Source of the DNA: Bacillus dicomae
Lineage (GTDB): Bacteria > Bacillota > Bacilli > Bacillales > Bacillaceae_G
Assembly: GCF_006494425.1 (NCBI RefSeq)
Contig: NZ_VHIV01000002.1
Span: 992,001-1,056,000, forward strand
DNA: 64,000 nucleotides
Reading direction: 5' to 3'
Shown: piece after piece, positions 21,897 through 31,294 of the stretch
Numbering within the stretch: the stretch's first letter is position 1
Layout of the letters: every line of letters begins with the position of its first letter
The notes under the pieces: generated by a model
Databases searched by the model: none
What the model saw: only the letters and a program-made list of their open reading frames with translations
What the model was told of the DNA's origin: nothing
Translations under genes and position numbers: made by a program

Positions 21897-22868
21897 GTGA
21901 AACTTATTCATTTAACTCATCCACATGAACAAAATAAATTAGAATTACCACCTACTGTAATGGCATTAGGATTTTTTGATGGCATTCATTTAGGACATCA
22001 ATGTGTGATTCGAACTGCGAAACAAATAGCGGATGAACGAGGATATAAAAGTGCAGTTATGACATTTTATCCGCATCCATCTGTTGTTTTAGGAAAAAAA
22101 GAAGCGCATGCAGAGTATATTACACCAATGTGTGATAAAGAAAAAATAGTCGAAAACTTAGGAATCGATATATTATATGTTGTTAAATTTGACGAATCAT
22201 TTGCAGGTTTATTACCACAACAATTTGTAGATGATTATATTATTGGTTTAAATGTAAAGCATGTAGTAGCAGGGTTTGATTATTCATATGGACGTTTAGG
22301 AAAAGGAAAGATGGAGACTTTACCATTTCATGCAAGAGGGGAGTTTACACAGACTGTGATTGAAAAAGTTGAATTTCAAGAAGAGAAAGTAAGTTCTACA
22401 GCATTACGAAAGTTAATTCGAAATGGCGAAATGGAACAAATTCCATCTATTTTAGGTAGAGCATATACAGTAGGGGGAACGGTTGTACACGGTGATAAGC
22501 GTGGACGTCAAATCGGTTTTCCTACAGCCAATGTAGGTTTAAGTGATGAGTATCTATTGCCACCTGTAGGGGTTTATGCAGTGAGATTAAAAGTTCACGA
22601 TGAATGGTACGATGGTGTATGTAATATTGGATATAAACCAACTTTTAAAGAAGATGAGCGTCAATTATCTATTGAAGTGCACTTATTTGAATTTAACAAA
22701 GACATATATGATCAAAATGTTACAGTAGAGTGGCATATGCGTATAAGAGAAGAGAAGAAATTCAATGGCATCGATGAGTTAGTTGAACAAATCGCAAAAG
22801 ATAAGAAAACAGCACAAGAATATTTTGCGAACGAAAAGAATATACTTGCTTTTTCAAATGAAAAGTAG
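21897..22868 (+). CDS. ribF: Bifunctional riboflavin kinase / FMN adenylyltransferase
   Basis: Makes FMN and then FAD from riboflavin. I place the start at GTG 21897 (323 residues, MKLIHLTHPHEQNK), preceded by AAAGGTGA with 8-nt spacing. The in-frame TTG 21861 has no SD and lies right after truB. The N-terminal adenylyltransferase domain has ALGFFDGIHLGHQCVI (nucleotidyl-transferase GxxDGxHxGH) and the SSTALR motif. The C-terminal flavokinase has HGDKRGRQIGFPTANV and NIGYKPTF. Products serve flavoenzymes such as DpaB. Confidence 0.96.
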   Translation: MKLIHLTHPHEQNKLELPPTVMALGFFDGIHLGHQCVIRTAKQIADERGYKSAVMTFYPHPSVVLGKKEAHAEYITPMCDKEKIVENLGIDILYVVKFDESFAGLLPQQFVDDYIIGLNVKHVVAGFDYSYGRLGKGKMETLPFHARGEFTQTVIEKVEFQEEKVSSTALRKLIRNGEMEQIPSILGRAYTVGGTVVHGDKRGRQIGFPTANVGLSDEYLLPPVGVYAVRLKVHDEWYDGVCNIGYKPTFKEDERQLSIEVHLFEFNKDIYDQNVTVEWHMRIREEKKFNGIDELVEQIAKDKKTAQEYFANEKNILAFSNEK

Positions 22869-22968
22869 TATTCTATGTTATGTACTTTATGACAACCATT
22901 GCTTGGCATTGCGACTCACCGACGCTTGCTAGGTAATTGGGGGTTTAATTAATAGGAGGTGAAATAGG
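22869..22968 (+). promoter_or_regulatory. rpsO leader, possible S15 autoregulatory region
   Basis: The 100-nt gap before rpsO is GC-richer than its surroundings around 22905-22940 and can fold around GCTTGGCATTGCGAC and GACGCTTGC. S15 is known to repress its own translation through leader structures in Bacillaceae. I infer such a leader from position and folding potential only. Confidence 0.35.
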
Positions 22969-23238
22969 ATGGCTTTAACACAAGAGCGTAAAAATGAAAT
23001 CATTGCACAATTTAGAACTCATGAGACTGATACTGGTTCTCCAGAGGTTCAAATTGCTGTCCTAACGGAGCAAATTAACACTCTAAACGAGCACTTACGT
23101 ACTCACAAGAAAGATCATCATTCACGTCGTGGTCTATTAAAGATGGTTGGTAAACGTCGTAACTTACTAACTTACCTTCGTAATAGCGATATCACACGTT
23201 ACCGTGAATTAATCACAAAGCTTGGCTTACGTCGATAG
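22969..23238 (+). CDS. rpsO: 30S ribosomal protein S15
   Basis: Primary 16S rRNA-binding protein of the central domain, 89 residues. It has the canonical sequence: [50 protein letters not shown], and the C-terminal [23 protein letters not shown] precedes ATG 22969 at ideal spacing. It is followed by a terminator and pnp, the common rpsO-pnp arrangement. Confidence 0.99.
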
Positions 23239-23243
23239 TCAAA

Positions 23244-23268
23244 GAAGCGGGAATATTCCCGCTTTTTT
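23244..23268 (+). terminator. Intrinsic terminator after rpsO
   Basis: AAGCGGGAAT/ATTCCCGCTT is a perfect palindrome followed by a T-run. Confidence 0.92.
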
Positions 23269-23339
23269 GTTAGGTAAAAATATATCTTCTACCCTTTATA
23301 GCTTACTTCATTTTCGGTAATACTAGAGGTAGAATATTG

Positions 23340-23348
23340 TGATATACT
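23340..23348 (+). promoter_or_regulatory. Probable extended -10 promoter of pnp
   Basis: TG-A-TATACT gives an extended -10 about 50 bp before pnp. No good -35 is visible. A GGTAATACTAGA motif lies at 23316. Confidence 0.45.
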
Positions 23349-23398
23349 ATCCATTTACATAGAAGAATTGAATACTTTAAATTGAGAGGGGTACTTAA

Positions 23399-25537
23399 AT
23401 GAGTCAAGAAAAGCAAGTCTTCTCGATAGATTTAGCTGGTCGCCAGCTAACAGTTGAAACAGGTCAGCTTGCAAAGCAAGCGAACGGAGCAGTATTAGTA
23501 AGATATGGCGATACAGCGGTTCTATCTACAGCAACTGCATCAAAAGAAGCAAAAAATGTAGATTTCTTCCCACTTACAGTAAACTATGAAGAGCGTTTAT
23601 ATGCAGTCGGAAAAATTCCTGGCGGTTTTATTAAACGTGAAGGTCGTCCAAGTGAAAAAGCAATTTTGGCAAGTCGTTTAATCGACCGTCCAATTCGTCC
23701 ACTTTTCGCAGATGGTTTCCGTAACGAAGTACAAGTTGTCAGCATTGTAATGAGTGTTGATCAAGATTGTTCTTCTGAAATGGCAGCTATGCTTGGTTCT
23801 TCATTAGCGTTATCGATTTCAGATATTCCATTTGAAGGCCCAATCGCGGGTGCAACAGTTGGTCGTATTAACGGTGAATTTGTTATTAATCCAACAGTAG
23901 AACAGCAAGAACAAAGTGATATTCACCTTGTTGTAGCTGGTACGAAAGATGCAATTAACATGGTTGAAGCAGGAGCAGATCAAGTGCCTGAAGAAACAAT
24001 GTTAGAAGCAATTATGTTTGGTCATGACGAAATTAAACGTCTAATTGCATTCCAAGAAGAGATTGTACAAGCTGTAGGTAAAGAGAAATCAGAAGTGAAA
24101 CTTTATGAAGTTGACGCTGATCTTAACCAAGCTGTACGTGAAATGGCTGAAAAGGATATGCATTCTGCAATTCAAGTACATGAGAAACATGCACGTGAAG
24201 ATGCAATTAACGAAGTGAAAAAGCGTGTAATTGAGCATTATGAAGCGCAAGAAGCTGACGCTGATACATTAGGACAAGTAAATGAGATTTTATATAAAAT
24301 TGTAAAAGAAGAAGTACGTCGTCTTATTACAGTTGAAAAAATCCGCCCAGATGGCCGTAAAGGTGACGAAATCCGTCCATTAGCATCAGAGGTTGGCATT
24401 TTATCTCGTACACACGGTTCTGGTTTGTTCACACGTGGACAAACACAAGCATTAAGTATTTGTACATTAGGTGCATTAGGCGATGTGCAAATTTTAGATG
24501 GTCTTGGTGTAGAAGAATCAAAACGCTTTATGCACCATTACAATTTCCCATCATTTAGTGTTGGTGAAACAAGACCGATGCGTGGACCAGGTCGTCGTGA
24601 AATTGGTCACGGTGCACTAGGAGAGCGTGCTCTTGAGCCTGTAATTCCATCTGAAAAAGATTTCCCATATACAGTACGTCTTGTATCTGAAGTTTTAGAA
24701 TCAAATGGTTCTACTTCACAAGCAAGTATTTGTGGTAGTACGTTAGCAATGATGGATGCTGGTGTTCCACTTAAAGCTCCAGTTGCAGGTATTGCAATGG
24801 GTCTAGTTAAAACTGGTGAGCATTACACAATTTTATCTGATATTCAAGGTATGGAAGATCATTTAGGTGATATGGACTTTAAAGTAGCAGGTACTGCACA
24901 AGGTGTAACTGCACTGCAAATGGACATTAAAATTGATGGTCTATCTCGTGAAATTTTAGAAGAAGCATTACAACAAGCGAAAGTTGGTCGTGTGCACATT
25001 CTAAATCATATGTTATCTGTTATTGCAGAGCCACGTACTGAATTATCAGCTTATGCTCCAAAGATTATTACAATGACAATTAACCCAGATAAAATCCGTG
25101 ACGTTATCGGACCGAGCGGTAAACAAATCAATAAAATTATTGAAGAAACTGGCGTTAAAATTGATATCGAGCAAGATGGTACAGTATTCATTTCTTCAAT
25201 AAATCAAGAAATGAATGACAAAGCTAAGAAAATTATTGAAGATATCGTTCGCGAAGTACAAGTAGGTGAAATCTACGAAGGAAAAGTGAAACGTGTTGAG
25301 AAATTCGGTGCTTTCGTTGAATTATTTAGCGGTAAAGATGGATTAGTTCACATTTCAGAACTTGCACTTGAGCGTGTAGGTAAAGTAGAAGACGTTGTGA
25401 AAATCGGTGATGTAATTACAGTTAAAGTTATCGAGATTGACAAGCAAGGTCGTGTGAATCTATCTAGAAAAGTATTGCTAAAAGAAGAGCAAGAAAAAGA
25501 AGCTGCTAAAGAAGAAAACAAACAAGAACAGCAGTAA
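23399..25537 (+). CDS. pnp: Polyribonucleotide nucleotidyltransferase (PNPase)
   Basis: Phosphorolytic 3'-5' exoribonuclease, trimeric, a main mRNA decay enzyme. The protein has 712 residues. The first RNase PH core is followed by an all-helical linker. The second RNase PH core carries [23 protein letters not shown] and the active-site region [12 protein letters not shown] with [20 protein letters not shown]. The C-terminal KH domain has [20 protein letters not shown], and an S1 domain has [20 protein letters not shown]. An acidic/Gln tail ends the protein. It is monocistronic by its flanking terminators. Confidence 0.99.
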   Translation: MSQEKQVFSIDLAGRQLTVETGQLAKQANGAVLVRYGDTAVLSTATASKEAKNVDFFPLTVNYEERLYAVGKIPGGFIKREGRPSEKAILASRLIDRPIRPLFADGFRNEVQVVSIVMSVDQDCSSEMAAMLGSSLALSISDIPFEGPIAGATVGRINGEFVINPTVEQQEQSDIHLVVAGTKDAINMVEAGADQVPEETMLEAIMFGHDEIKRLIAFQEEIVQAVGKEKSEVKLYEVDADLNQAVREMAEKDMHSAIQVHEKHAREDAINEVKKRVIEHYEAQEADADTLGQVNEILYKIVKEEVRRLITVEKIRPDGRKGDEIRPLASEVGILSRTHGSGLFTRGQTQALSICTLGALGDVQILDGLGVEESKRFMHHYNFPSFSVGETRPMRGPGRREIGHGALGERALEPVIPSEKDFPYTVRLVSEVLESNGSTSQASICGSTLAMMDAGVPLKAPVAGIAMGLVKTGEHYTILSDIQGMEDHLGDMDFKVAGTAQGVTALQMDIKIDGLSREILEEALQQAKVGRVHILNHMLSVIAEPRTELSAYAPKIITMTINPDKIRDVIGPSGKQINKIIEETGVKIDIEQDGTVFISSINQEMNDKAKKIIEDIVREVQVGEIYEGKVKRVEKFGAFVELFSGKDGLVHISELALERVGKVEDVVKIGDVITVKVIEIDKQGRVNLSRKVLLKEEQEKEAAKEENKQEQQ

Positions 25538-25540
25538 GTA

Positions 25541-25566
25541 AAAGCCAGTTTAGCTGGCTTTTTTTG
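25541..25566 (+). terminator. Intrinsic terminator after pnp
   Basis: AAAGCCAG pairs with CTGGCTTT and is followed by a T-run. Confidence 0.92.
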
Positions 25567-25691
25567 TTATGTAAAAAATATGATTTATATATATTTTTTT
25601 ATGTCAGTATAGGTATAGTTTTCATTATAACGCTCAAATTAACAAAGATAAGAAGAAAAATGGTTTTTATATAGTTAATGGGAGGGTTTAT

Positions 25692-26591
25692 ATGAAAGCT
25701 CGTATATTGGCATACATATGTATATTATTTATATATATCAGTGTAGGCTCTTATTCCGTTTTTGCACAGGATAACTTGTATGAAGAAATTCAAAAACATG
25801 CAAAACAATATGAGATTGCACCTCAAAATGCGATGATTGATAAAATATGGAAAGCAACACCAGGATATAATGGAAGACAAGTTGATATCGAAGCATCCTA
25901 TAATAATATGAAGAAGTTAAAGAAATTTGATCAAAAAAATCTTGAATTCAAGGAAGTATCACCGAGTGTCCACTTAAAAGATTTATCACCAGCTCCAATT
26001 TATAGGGGGCATCCAAATAAAAAGATGGTGGGATTAACAATAAATGTGGCATGGGGAAACGAGTATTTGCCGCGTATATTAGAGATATTGAAAAAACATG
26101 ATGTGAAGGCGACCTTCTTTTTAGAAGGACGTTGGGTGAAAGAAAATTTACGATTTGCAAAAATGATTGTCGATGCAAATCAAGAAGTTGGAAATCATTC
26201 TTACACACACCCTAATATGAAAACGCTATCGTCTGATGAAATACGAGATCAGTTACAAAAAACAAATCGAATGATTGAAGCTGCTACGAATCAAAAGGTG
26301 AGATGGTTTGCTCCGCCGAGTGGAAGTTTTCGGGATGAAGTCGTGAAAATTGCTGATGATTTCCAAATGGGAACGATCATGTGGACTGTCGATACCATTG
26401 ATTGGAAGCGACCTGATCCAGATGTACTATTACAGAGAGTAATGAGAAAAATACATCCAGGTGCTATCGTATTAATGCATCCAACTTCATCAACAACAGA
26501 AGCATTAGATACAATGATTACAAAATTGAAGGAACAAGGATATAAAGTAGGGAATATAACAGAATTACTGGATGAAAAACGTGTGGATTAA
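25692..26591 (+). CDS. ylxY: YlxY-type NodB-fold polysaccharide deacetylase, sporulation-linked, probably degenerate active site
   Basis: Protein of 299 residues with an N-terminal signal peptide or anchor (residues 5-25, ending FAQ), so exported. The NodB homology domain covers about residues 110-290. It retains metal-binding His169 and His173 (NHSYTH), the WFAPPSGSFRDEV motif, DTIDWKRPD and the late ILMHPT histidine. The first NodB motif, normally TFDDG with catalytic base and metal ligand, reads TINVA: both Asp are replaced (Asn118, Val119). Deacetylase activity is therefore doubtful. Its place after pnp and before mlpA matches B. subtilis ylxY. Confidence 0.9.
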   Translation: MKARILAYICILFIYISVGSYSVFAQDNLYEEIQKHAKQYEIAPQNAMIDKIWKATPGYNGRQVDIEASYNNMKKLKKFDQKNLEFKEVSPSVHLKDLSPAPIYRGHPNKKMVGLTINVAWGNEYLPRILEILKKHDVKATFFLEGRWVKENLRFAKMIVDANQEVGNHSYTHPNMKTLSSDEIRDQLQKTNRMIEAATNQKVRWFAPPSGSFRDEVVKIADDFQMGTIMWTVDTIDWKRPDPDVLLQRVMRKIHPGAIVLMHPTSSTTEALDTMITKLKEQGYKVGNITELLDEKRVD

Positions 26592-26601
26592 ATACATTTG
26601 C

Positions 26602-26630
26602 ATGACATTCATCCTTAAACTTGTTATCAT
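26602..26630 (+). promoter_or_regulatory. Probable promoter of mlpA
   Basis: ATGACA (26602-26607), a 17-bp spacer, and TATCAT (26625-26630), about 48 bp before the mlpA start. Confidence 0.45.
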
Positions 26631-26677
26631 TAAATAATAGCACTTATTTAGAGAAACTGGCAGTAGGAGGAAAGTTT

Positions 26678-27919
26678 TTGATTAAAAAATATACTTGTAA
26701 AAATGGTGTAAGAATAGTTATGGAGAATATACCAACTGTAAGATCGGTTGCGATTGGTATTTGGATTCATGCGGGATCAAGAAATGAAAATGAAAAAAAT
26801 AACGGGATTTCTCACTTTTTAGAGCATATGTTCTTTAAAGGGACGGAAACACGTAGTGCACGCGAAATTGCAGAATCATTTGATAGCATTGGTGGGCAAG
26901 TGAATGCCTTTACTTCAAAAGAATACACTTGTTACTATGCAAAAGTGCTAGATGAGCATGCTAAATATGCTTTAGATGTATTAGCAGATATGTTCTTTAA
27001 TTCAACATTTGATGAAGAAGAACTGAAAAAAGAGAAGAATGTCGTATGTGAAGAAATTAAAATGTACGAAGATGCTCCAGATGATATTGTACATGATATG
27101 TTAACGAAAGCAACATATGAAACGCATCCGCTTGGATATCCTATTTTAGGAACAGAAGAAACGCTTGATACGTTTACAGGTGATACGCTACGCCAATATA
27201 TAAAAGATCATTACACACCTGAAAATGTAGTTGTTTCAGTTGCCGGAAATATTGATGAAGCTTTTTTACAAACGGTAGAGCAATATTTCGGTAGCTATGA
27301 AGGAACGACTAACCGTGAACAAGTACATAGTCCAATTTTCCATTTTAATAAGGTAGCACGTAAAAAGGAAACAGAACAAGCTCATTTATGTTTAGGATAT
27401 AAAGGCTTACAAATGGGACACGAAGATATTTATAACTTAATTGTATTAAATAACGTTTTAGGCGGTAGTATGAGTAGCCGTTTATTCCAAGAAGTACGTG
27501 AGCAACGCGGGTTAGCGTACTCAGTATTTTCTTACCATTCTTCTTATGAAGATACAGGTATGTTAACACTGTATGGTGGAACAGGTAGCCAACAATTAGA
27601 TACACTGTATGAAACAATGCAGGAAACATTAGAAACATTGAAAAATACAGGTATTACAGAAAAAGAGCTTATTAATAGTAAAGAGCAATTAAAAGGAAAC
27701 TTAATGTTAAGTTTAGAAAGTACGAATAGCCGTATGAGCCGTAATGGTAAAAATGAATTGCTACTTCGTAAGCATCGTTCACTTGATGAGATTATTGAAA
27801 GTGTAAACACTGTAACAAAAGAAAATGTAGATGGGTTAATTCGTAACATGTTTACAGATGAATTCTCTGCAGCATTAATTAGTCCAGATGGAAAACTTCC
27901 AAAAGGAATAAAACTATAA
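26678..27919 (+). CDS. mlpA: M16-family zinc peptidase MlpA
   Basis: Processing-peptidase-like zinc protease, 413 residues. The start is TTG 26678 (MIKKYTCKNGVRIVMENI), 7 nt after GTAGGAGGAAAG; upstream in-frame codons lack an SD. The inverted zinc motif HFLEHMFFKG (HxxEH) and a downstream Glu (VVCEEIKMYED) complete the M16 active site. The C-terminal half is the second M16 repeat with the R/Y-type motif SSRLFQEVREQRGLAYSVFSYHSSY. It has no signal peptide, so is cytosolic. In B. subtilis its homologue affects extracellular protease expression. It ends at a very strong terminator. Confidence 0.95.
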   Translation: MIKKYTCKNGVRIVMENIPTVRSVAIGIWIHAGSRNENEKNNGISHFLEHMFFKGTETRSAREIAESFDSIGGQVNAFTSKEYTCYYAKVLDEHAKYALDVLADMFFNSTFDEEELKKEKNVVCEEIKMYEDAPDDIVHDMLTKATYETHPLGYPILGTEETLDTFTGDTLRQYIKDHYTPENVVVSVAGNIDEAFLQTVEQYFGSYEGTTNREQVHSPIFHFNKVARKKETEQAHLCLGYKGLQMGHEDIYNLIVLNNVLGGSMSSRLFQEVREQRGLAYSVFSYHSSYEDTGMLTLYGGTGSQQLDTLYETMQETLETLKNTGITEKELINSKEQLKGNLMLSLESTNSRMSRNGKNELLLRKHRSLDEIIESVNTVTKENVDGLIRNMFTDEFSAALISPDGKLPKGIKL

Positions 27920-27942
27920 TTGCTTTATATGAAGTATGTAAG

Positions 27943-27983
27943 AATAACCGTATCTCTTTTAAAAGAGATACGGTTATTTTTTT
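27943..27983 (+). terminator. Strong intrinsic terminator after mlpA
   Basis: The palindrome of AATAACCGTATCTCTTTT with its exact complement is followed by T7. The 18-bp stem has no mismatch. Confidence 0.93.
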
Positions 27984-28049
27984 GGGATATACAGAATAGG
28001 TACTAATTATGGATAACTTACATTCATAATTTCGGTAGGGGGAGAGTAT

Positions 28050-28301
28050 ATGCGATTGAGTGAATTAAGTGGAAAAGAGATAGTGAATTTAGAAAGAGCA
28101 GAAAAAATGGGGGTTTTAGGCTACGTGGATTTAGAGATTGATGAGAGTGATGGCCAAATACAGGCTCTTATTATACCTGCTGGGAAATGGGGAGGTTTTA
28201 AAAAGGAACCACAAGAAGTAAGAGTGACGTGGAGTCAAATTAAGAAAGTTGGGCATGATATGATCCTTTGTGATATTACGGATCGTTCAAATTCGAAGTG
28301 A
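28050..28301 (+). CDS. ymxH: YlmC/YmxH-family PRC-barrel sporulation protein
   Basis: Protein of 83 residues with a single PRC-barrel-like fold: MRLSELSGKEIVNLERAEKMGVLGYVDLEIDESDGQIQALII, then IPAGKWGGFKKEPQEVRVTWSQI. Homologues occur in spore-formers, often sporulation-controlled, with no known biochemical function. SD GGGGGAGAG lies before ATG 28050. It is flanked by terminators and so is a single-gene unit. Confidence 0.87.
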   Translation: MRLSELSGKEIVNLERAEKMGVLGYVDLEIDESDGQIQALIIPAGKWGGFKKEPQEVRVTWSQIKKVGHDMILCDITDRSNSK

Positions 28302-28329
28302 AAGATGGCCGTTGTGGTCATCTTTTTTT
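28301..28329 (+). terminator. Intrinsic terminator after ymxH
   Basis: AAAGATGGCC pairs with GGTCATCTTT (one G-U pair) and a T-run follows. It overlaps the last base of the ymxH stop. Confidence 0.88.
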
Positions 28330-28382
28330 GTTCATCTCCCTCTGAGTTTTAGCCCACATGAATTGAGCTTTTACCGGCAATT

Positions 28383-28419
28383 AAAATCCTGCATAATGTC
28401 CTCTCAAATGCAGGATTTT
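28383..28419 (+). repeat. 12-bp perfect inverted repeat upstream of dpaA
   Basis: AAAATCCTGCAT (28383-28394) and ATGCAGGATTTT (28408-28419) with a 13-nt spacer. No T-run follows (GAGGTGGGGG), so it is not a standard terminator. It may be an operator or an RNA hairpin. Confidence 0.6.
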
Positions 28420-28482
28420 GAGGTGGGGGTTTTACGGCATACAAAGAGCGGGATAAATCATACGTGCTTTTTGTTTTTCAAT

Positions 28483-28511
28483 CACCTAAAACTCGTACAT
28501 TACATAAGATG
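28483..28511 (+). promoter_or_regulatory. Possible sigma-K promoter of dpaAB
   Basis: CACC (28483-28486), 16 bp, then CATAAGATG (28503-28511), close to the sigma-K consensus AC...CATANNNTA. dpaAB is known to be mother-cell sigma-K controlled in B. subtilis. The match is imperfect at the last position. Confidence 0.45.
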
Positions 28512-28575
28512 TGGAGGAAAAAGAAAAAGTAGGCACTTTTCTTATAAATGACAGAAAAAGAAGGTGAATTAGGGA

Positions 28576-29478
28576 ATGTTGACTGAGATGCATATTGCTG
28601 TCATAGGAGGAGATGCAAGACAGCTAGAAGTAATTCGCAAGCTAGTTGAATTGGATGCGAAACTTTCATTGATAGGGTTTGACCAGTTAGATCATGGTTT
28701 CACAGGGGCAGCAAAAGAAAGTATACAAAATTTAGATTTCACTTCTGTAGATGCAATTATTTTGCCAGTTGCAGGTACAAACGCTAAGGGAGAAGTAGAT
28801 ACTATTTTTTCAAACGAGAAAGTTTCTATAACGAAAGAACAAATTGAAAATACACCAGAACACTTTACTATATATTCAGGTATTGGTACGCCTTACTTGG
28901 AAAATCTCGTATCTACTACAAACCGCAAACTTATTAAATTATTTGATCGTGATGATGTGGCAATCTACAATTCTATTCCAACTGTAGAAGGTACATTAAT
29001 GATGGTAATTCAACATACCGACTATACAATTCATGGCTCCAATGTAATGGTTTTAGGATTTGGTAGAACAGGGATGAGTGTTGCCAGAGCATTTCAATCA
29101 TTAGGAGCCCATGTCAAAGTTGGAGCAAGACGATCGGAACATATTGCACGTATTACAGAAATGATGTTTTCTCCTTTTCATATGCAAGACATTGAGAAAG
29201 AAGTAGGGGATATCGATATTGTCATTAATACAATTCCGCATCTCGTTGTGACAGCGAATGTCATTTCAAAAATGCCGGCCCATACGTTAGTGATTGATTT
29301 AGCTTCTAAACCAGGCGGTACCGACTTTAGATATGCGGAAAAAAGAGGAGTCAAAGCGCTGTTAGCACCTGGCTTACCAGGTATTGTTGCTCCAAAAACA
29401 GCAGGACAAATTTTAGCAAACGTTCTTTCTCAGTTACTAGCAGAAGACGTAATAGCAAGAAAGGAGAATGGGGAATGA
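28576..29478 (+). CDS. dpaA: Dipicolinate synthase subunit A
   Basis: Also called spoVFA. With DpaB it oxidises dihydrodipicolinate to dipicolinic acid in the mother cell for export into the spore core. The protein has 300 residues from ATG 28576, with GAAGGTGA 8 nt upstream. The Rossmann-type NAD(P) fold is seen in VMVLGFGRTGMSVARAFQSLGAHV (about residue 157), with an N-terminal domain beginning MHIAVIGGDARQLE. It overlaps dpaB by 4 bp (ATGA). The neighbouring asd-dapG-dapA genes make its substrate. Confidence 0.97.
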   Translation: MLTEMHIAVIGGDARQLEVIRKLVELDAKLSLIGFDQLDHGFTGAAKESIQNLDFTSVDAIILPVAGTNAKGEVDTIFSNEKVSITKEQIENTPEHFTIYSGIGTPYLENLVSTTNRKLIKLFDRDDVAIYNSIPTVEGTLMMVIQHTDYTIHGSNVMVLGFGRTGMSVARAFQSLGAHVKVGARRSEHIARITEMMFSPFHMQDIEKEVGDIDIVINTIPHLVVTANVISKMPAHTLVIDLASKPGGTDFRYAEKRGVKALLAPGLPGIVAPKTAGQILANVLSQLLAEDVIARKENGE

Positions 29479-30074
29479 ATTTAAAAGGGAAAAGAATAGG
29501 ATTTGGTTTTACTGGTTCACATTGTACGTACGAAGAAGTAATGCCTCATTTAGAAAAATTAATTGCTGAGGGAGCAGAAGTACGTCCCGTTGTTTCTTAC
29601 ACTGTTCAATCAACAAATACGAGATTTGGTGAGGGCGCAGAGTGGATTAAAAAGATTGAAGAAGTAACAGGTTTTAAAGCAATTAATTCAATCGTTGGCG
29701 CAGAGCCACTAGGACCTAAAATTCCACTAGATTGTATGGTAATTGCACCACTAACAGGAAATTCTATGAGTAAATTTGCAAATGCAATGACAGACTCTCC
29801 AGTATTAATGGCAGCGAAAGCGACACTAAGAAATGGCAAGCCTGTCGTATTGGCTGTTTCAACGAATGATGCATTGGGGCTTAATGGAGTCAACCTCATG
29901 CGCCTAATGGCCACAAAAAACATCTACTTCGTCCCATTCGGTCAAGATGCGCCAGAGAAAAAACCGAACTCCATGGTAGCTCGTATGGAGTTACTGGAAG
30001 ATACAGTGTTAGAAGCGCTGCAAGGAAAGCAATTGCAGCCGGTTGTCGTAGAAAAATTCAGATATATGAATTAA
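29475..30074 (+). CDS. dpaB: Dipicolinate synthase subunit B (flavoprotein)
   Basis: Also called spoVFB. Protein of 199 residues of the flavoprotein/UbiX-like fold: GKRIGFGFTGSHCTYEEVMPHLEKL at the N-terminus, then DCMVIAPLTGNSMSKFANAMTDSPVLMAAKATLRNGKPVVL, the FMN-binding face. It is the partner of DpaA in dipicolinate synthesis and starts inside the dpaA stop. The 150-bp gap to asd suggests a separate promoter for the vegetative DAP genes. Confidence 0.97.
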   Translation: MNLKGKRIGFGFTGSHCTYEEVMPHLEKLIAEGAEVRPVVSYTVQSTNTRFGEGAEWIKKIEEVTGFKAINSIVGAEPLGPKIPLDCMVIAPLTGNSMSKFANAMTDSPVLMAAKATLRNGKPVVLAVSTNDALGLNGVNLMRLMATKNIYFVPFGQDAPEKKPNSMVARMELLEDTVLEALQGKQLQPVVVEKFRYMN

Positions 30075-30154
30075 AAAACGAAAAAAAACGGACAATTTTT
30101 GATGAAACCATCATTCTTCCTGTAGAATATGATAAAATTAACGTTATTAAGATT

Positions 30155-30179
30155 AGAAGGGGTATTCTATACTCCTTCT
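30155..30179 (+). promoter_or_regulatory. Leader hairpin upstream of asd
   Basis: AGAAGGGGTAT pairs with ATACTCCTTCT (one G-U pair) around a 3-nt loop. No T-run follows. It lies 46 nt before the asd start and downstream of a TTGATG...TAGAAT promoter-like pair at about 30099. Confidence 0.4.
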
Positions 30180-30224
30180 CATTCTAAGTTATAGAAGGAT
30201 TGGTATCTAGAAAGGGGCATAGTG

Positions 30225-31271
30225 ATGGAAAAGCAAAAAACTTTTCATGTCGCTGTAGTTGGAGCAACCGGCGCAGTTGGTGAACAAATGTTAAATACTT
30301 TAGAGAAACGAGAATTTCCAATCGGGAAGTTAACGTTACTTTCATCTAAACGATCTGCAGGTAAGAAACTTGTATTTAAAGGCGAAGAATTTACAGTTCA
30401 AGAGGCAACTCCTGAAAGTTTTGAAGGAGTAGATATCGCACTATTTAGTGCTGGTGGATCTGTATCAAAACAATTAGCGCCAGAAGCAGCAAAGCGCGGT
30501 GCGATTGTTGTTGATAATACAAGTGCATTCCGTATGACAGAAAACGTGCCACTTGTTGTACCTGAAGTAAATGAAAACGACTTAAAAGAACATAATGGTA
30601 TTATTGCAAATCCAAACTGTTCTACAATTCAAATGGTAGTAGCTCTTGAGCCAGTTCGTCAGCAATATGGTTTAAAACGAGTAATCGTTTCCACATATCA
30701 AGCTGTATCAGGTGCTGGTGCGGCTGCGATTGAAGAACTTCATGAACAATCACAAGCAATCTTAAATGGCGAAGAAGTGAAGGCGAATGTTTTACCTGTA
30801 TCAGGTGATAAGAAACATTTCCCAATTGCTTTCAACGCGATTCCACAGATTGATAAGTTCCAAGATAATGGATTTACGTTTGAAGAAATGAAAATGATTA
30901 ATGAAACGAAAAAAATTATGCATATGCCTGAATTAGAAGTAGCGGCAACATGTGTACGTTTACCAGTTGTATCAGGTCACTCTGAGTCTGTTTACATCGA
31001 AGTAGAAAAAGAAGGCGTAACAGTAGAAGAGTTAAAGAGCCTACTTGCAAATGCGGAAGGTATCGTTCTGCAAGATAACCCAGAAGAGCAGTTATATCCA
31101 ATGCCAGCTACTGCAGTAGGTAAAAACGAAGTATTCGTTGGAAGAATCCGTAAAGATTTAAATAACGATAAAGGATTCCATCTTTGGGTCGTATCTGATA
31201 ACTTATTAAAAGGCGCTGCATGGAATTCTGTTCAAATTGCAGAGCGCTTAGTAAAATTACAATTAGTGTAA
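30225..31271 (+). CDS. asd: Aspartate-semialdehyde dehydrogenase
   Basis: NADPH-dependent reduction of aspartyl phosphate to aspartate semialdehyde, the branch point to lysine/DAP, threonine and methionine. The protein has 348 residues from ATG 30225, 7 nt after AAAGGGG; GTG 30222 is in frame but tighter. Landmarks are [15 protein letters not shown] (NADP loop), NPNCSTIQM with the catalytic Cys, [10 protein letters not shown], and the His region [14 protein letters not shown]. It is in an operon with dapG and dapA. Confidence 0.98.
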   Translation: MEKQKTFHVAVVGATGAVGEQMLNTLEKREFPIGKLTLLSSKRSAGKKLVFKGEEFTVQEATPESFEGVDIALFSAGGSVSKQLAPEAAKRGAIVVDNTSAFRMTENVPLVVPEVNENDLKEHNGIIANPNCSTIQMVVALEPVRQQYGLKRVIVSTYQAVSGAGAAAIEELHEQSQAILNGEEVKANVLPVSGDKKHFPIAFNAIPQIDKFQDNGFTFEEMKMINETKKIMHMPELEVAATCVRLPVVSGHSESVYIEVEKEGVTVEELKSLLANAEGIVLQDNPEEQLYPMPATAVGKNEVFVGRIRKDLNNDKGFHLWVVSDNLLKGAAWNSVQIAERLVKLQLV

Positions 31272-31294
31272 ACGGCTAAGAGAAGGTGCAAAAT

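Noticed and set aside
28270-28551. 93-codon open frame after ymxH
   Set aside because: It begins inside ymxH in another frame and crosses its terminator and the 12-bp dyad. No SD.
30075-31294. Lysine riboswitch before asd or dapG
   Set aside because: Neither gap contains the lysine aptamer core; asd has only a short hairpin and dapG follows asd by 23 bp.
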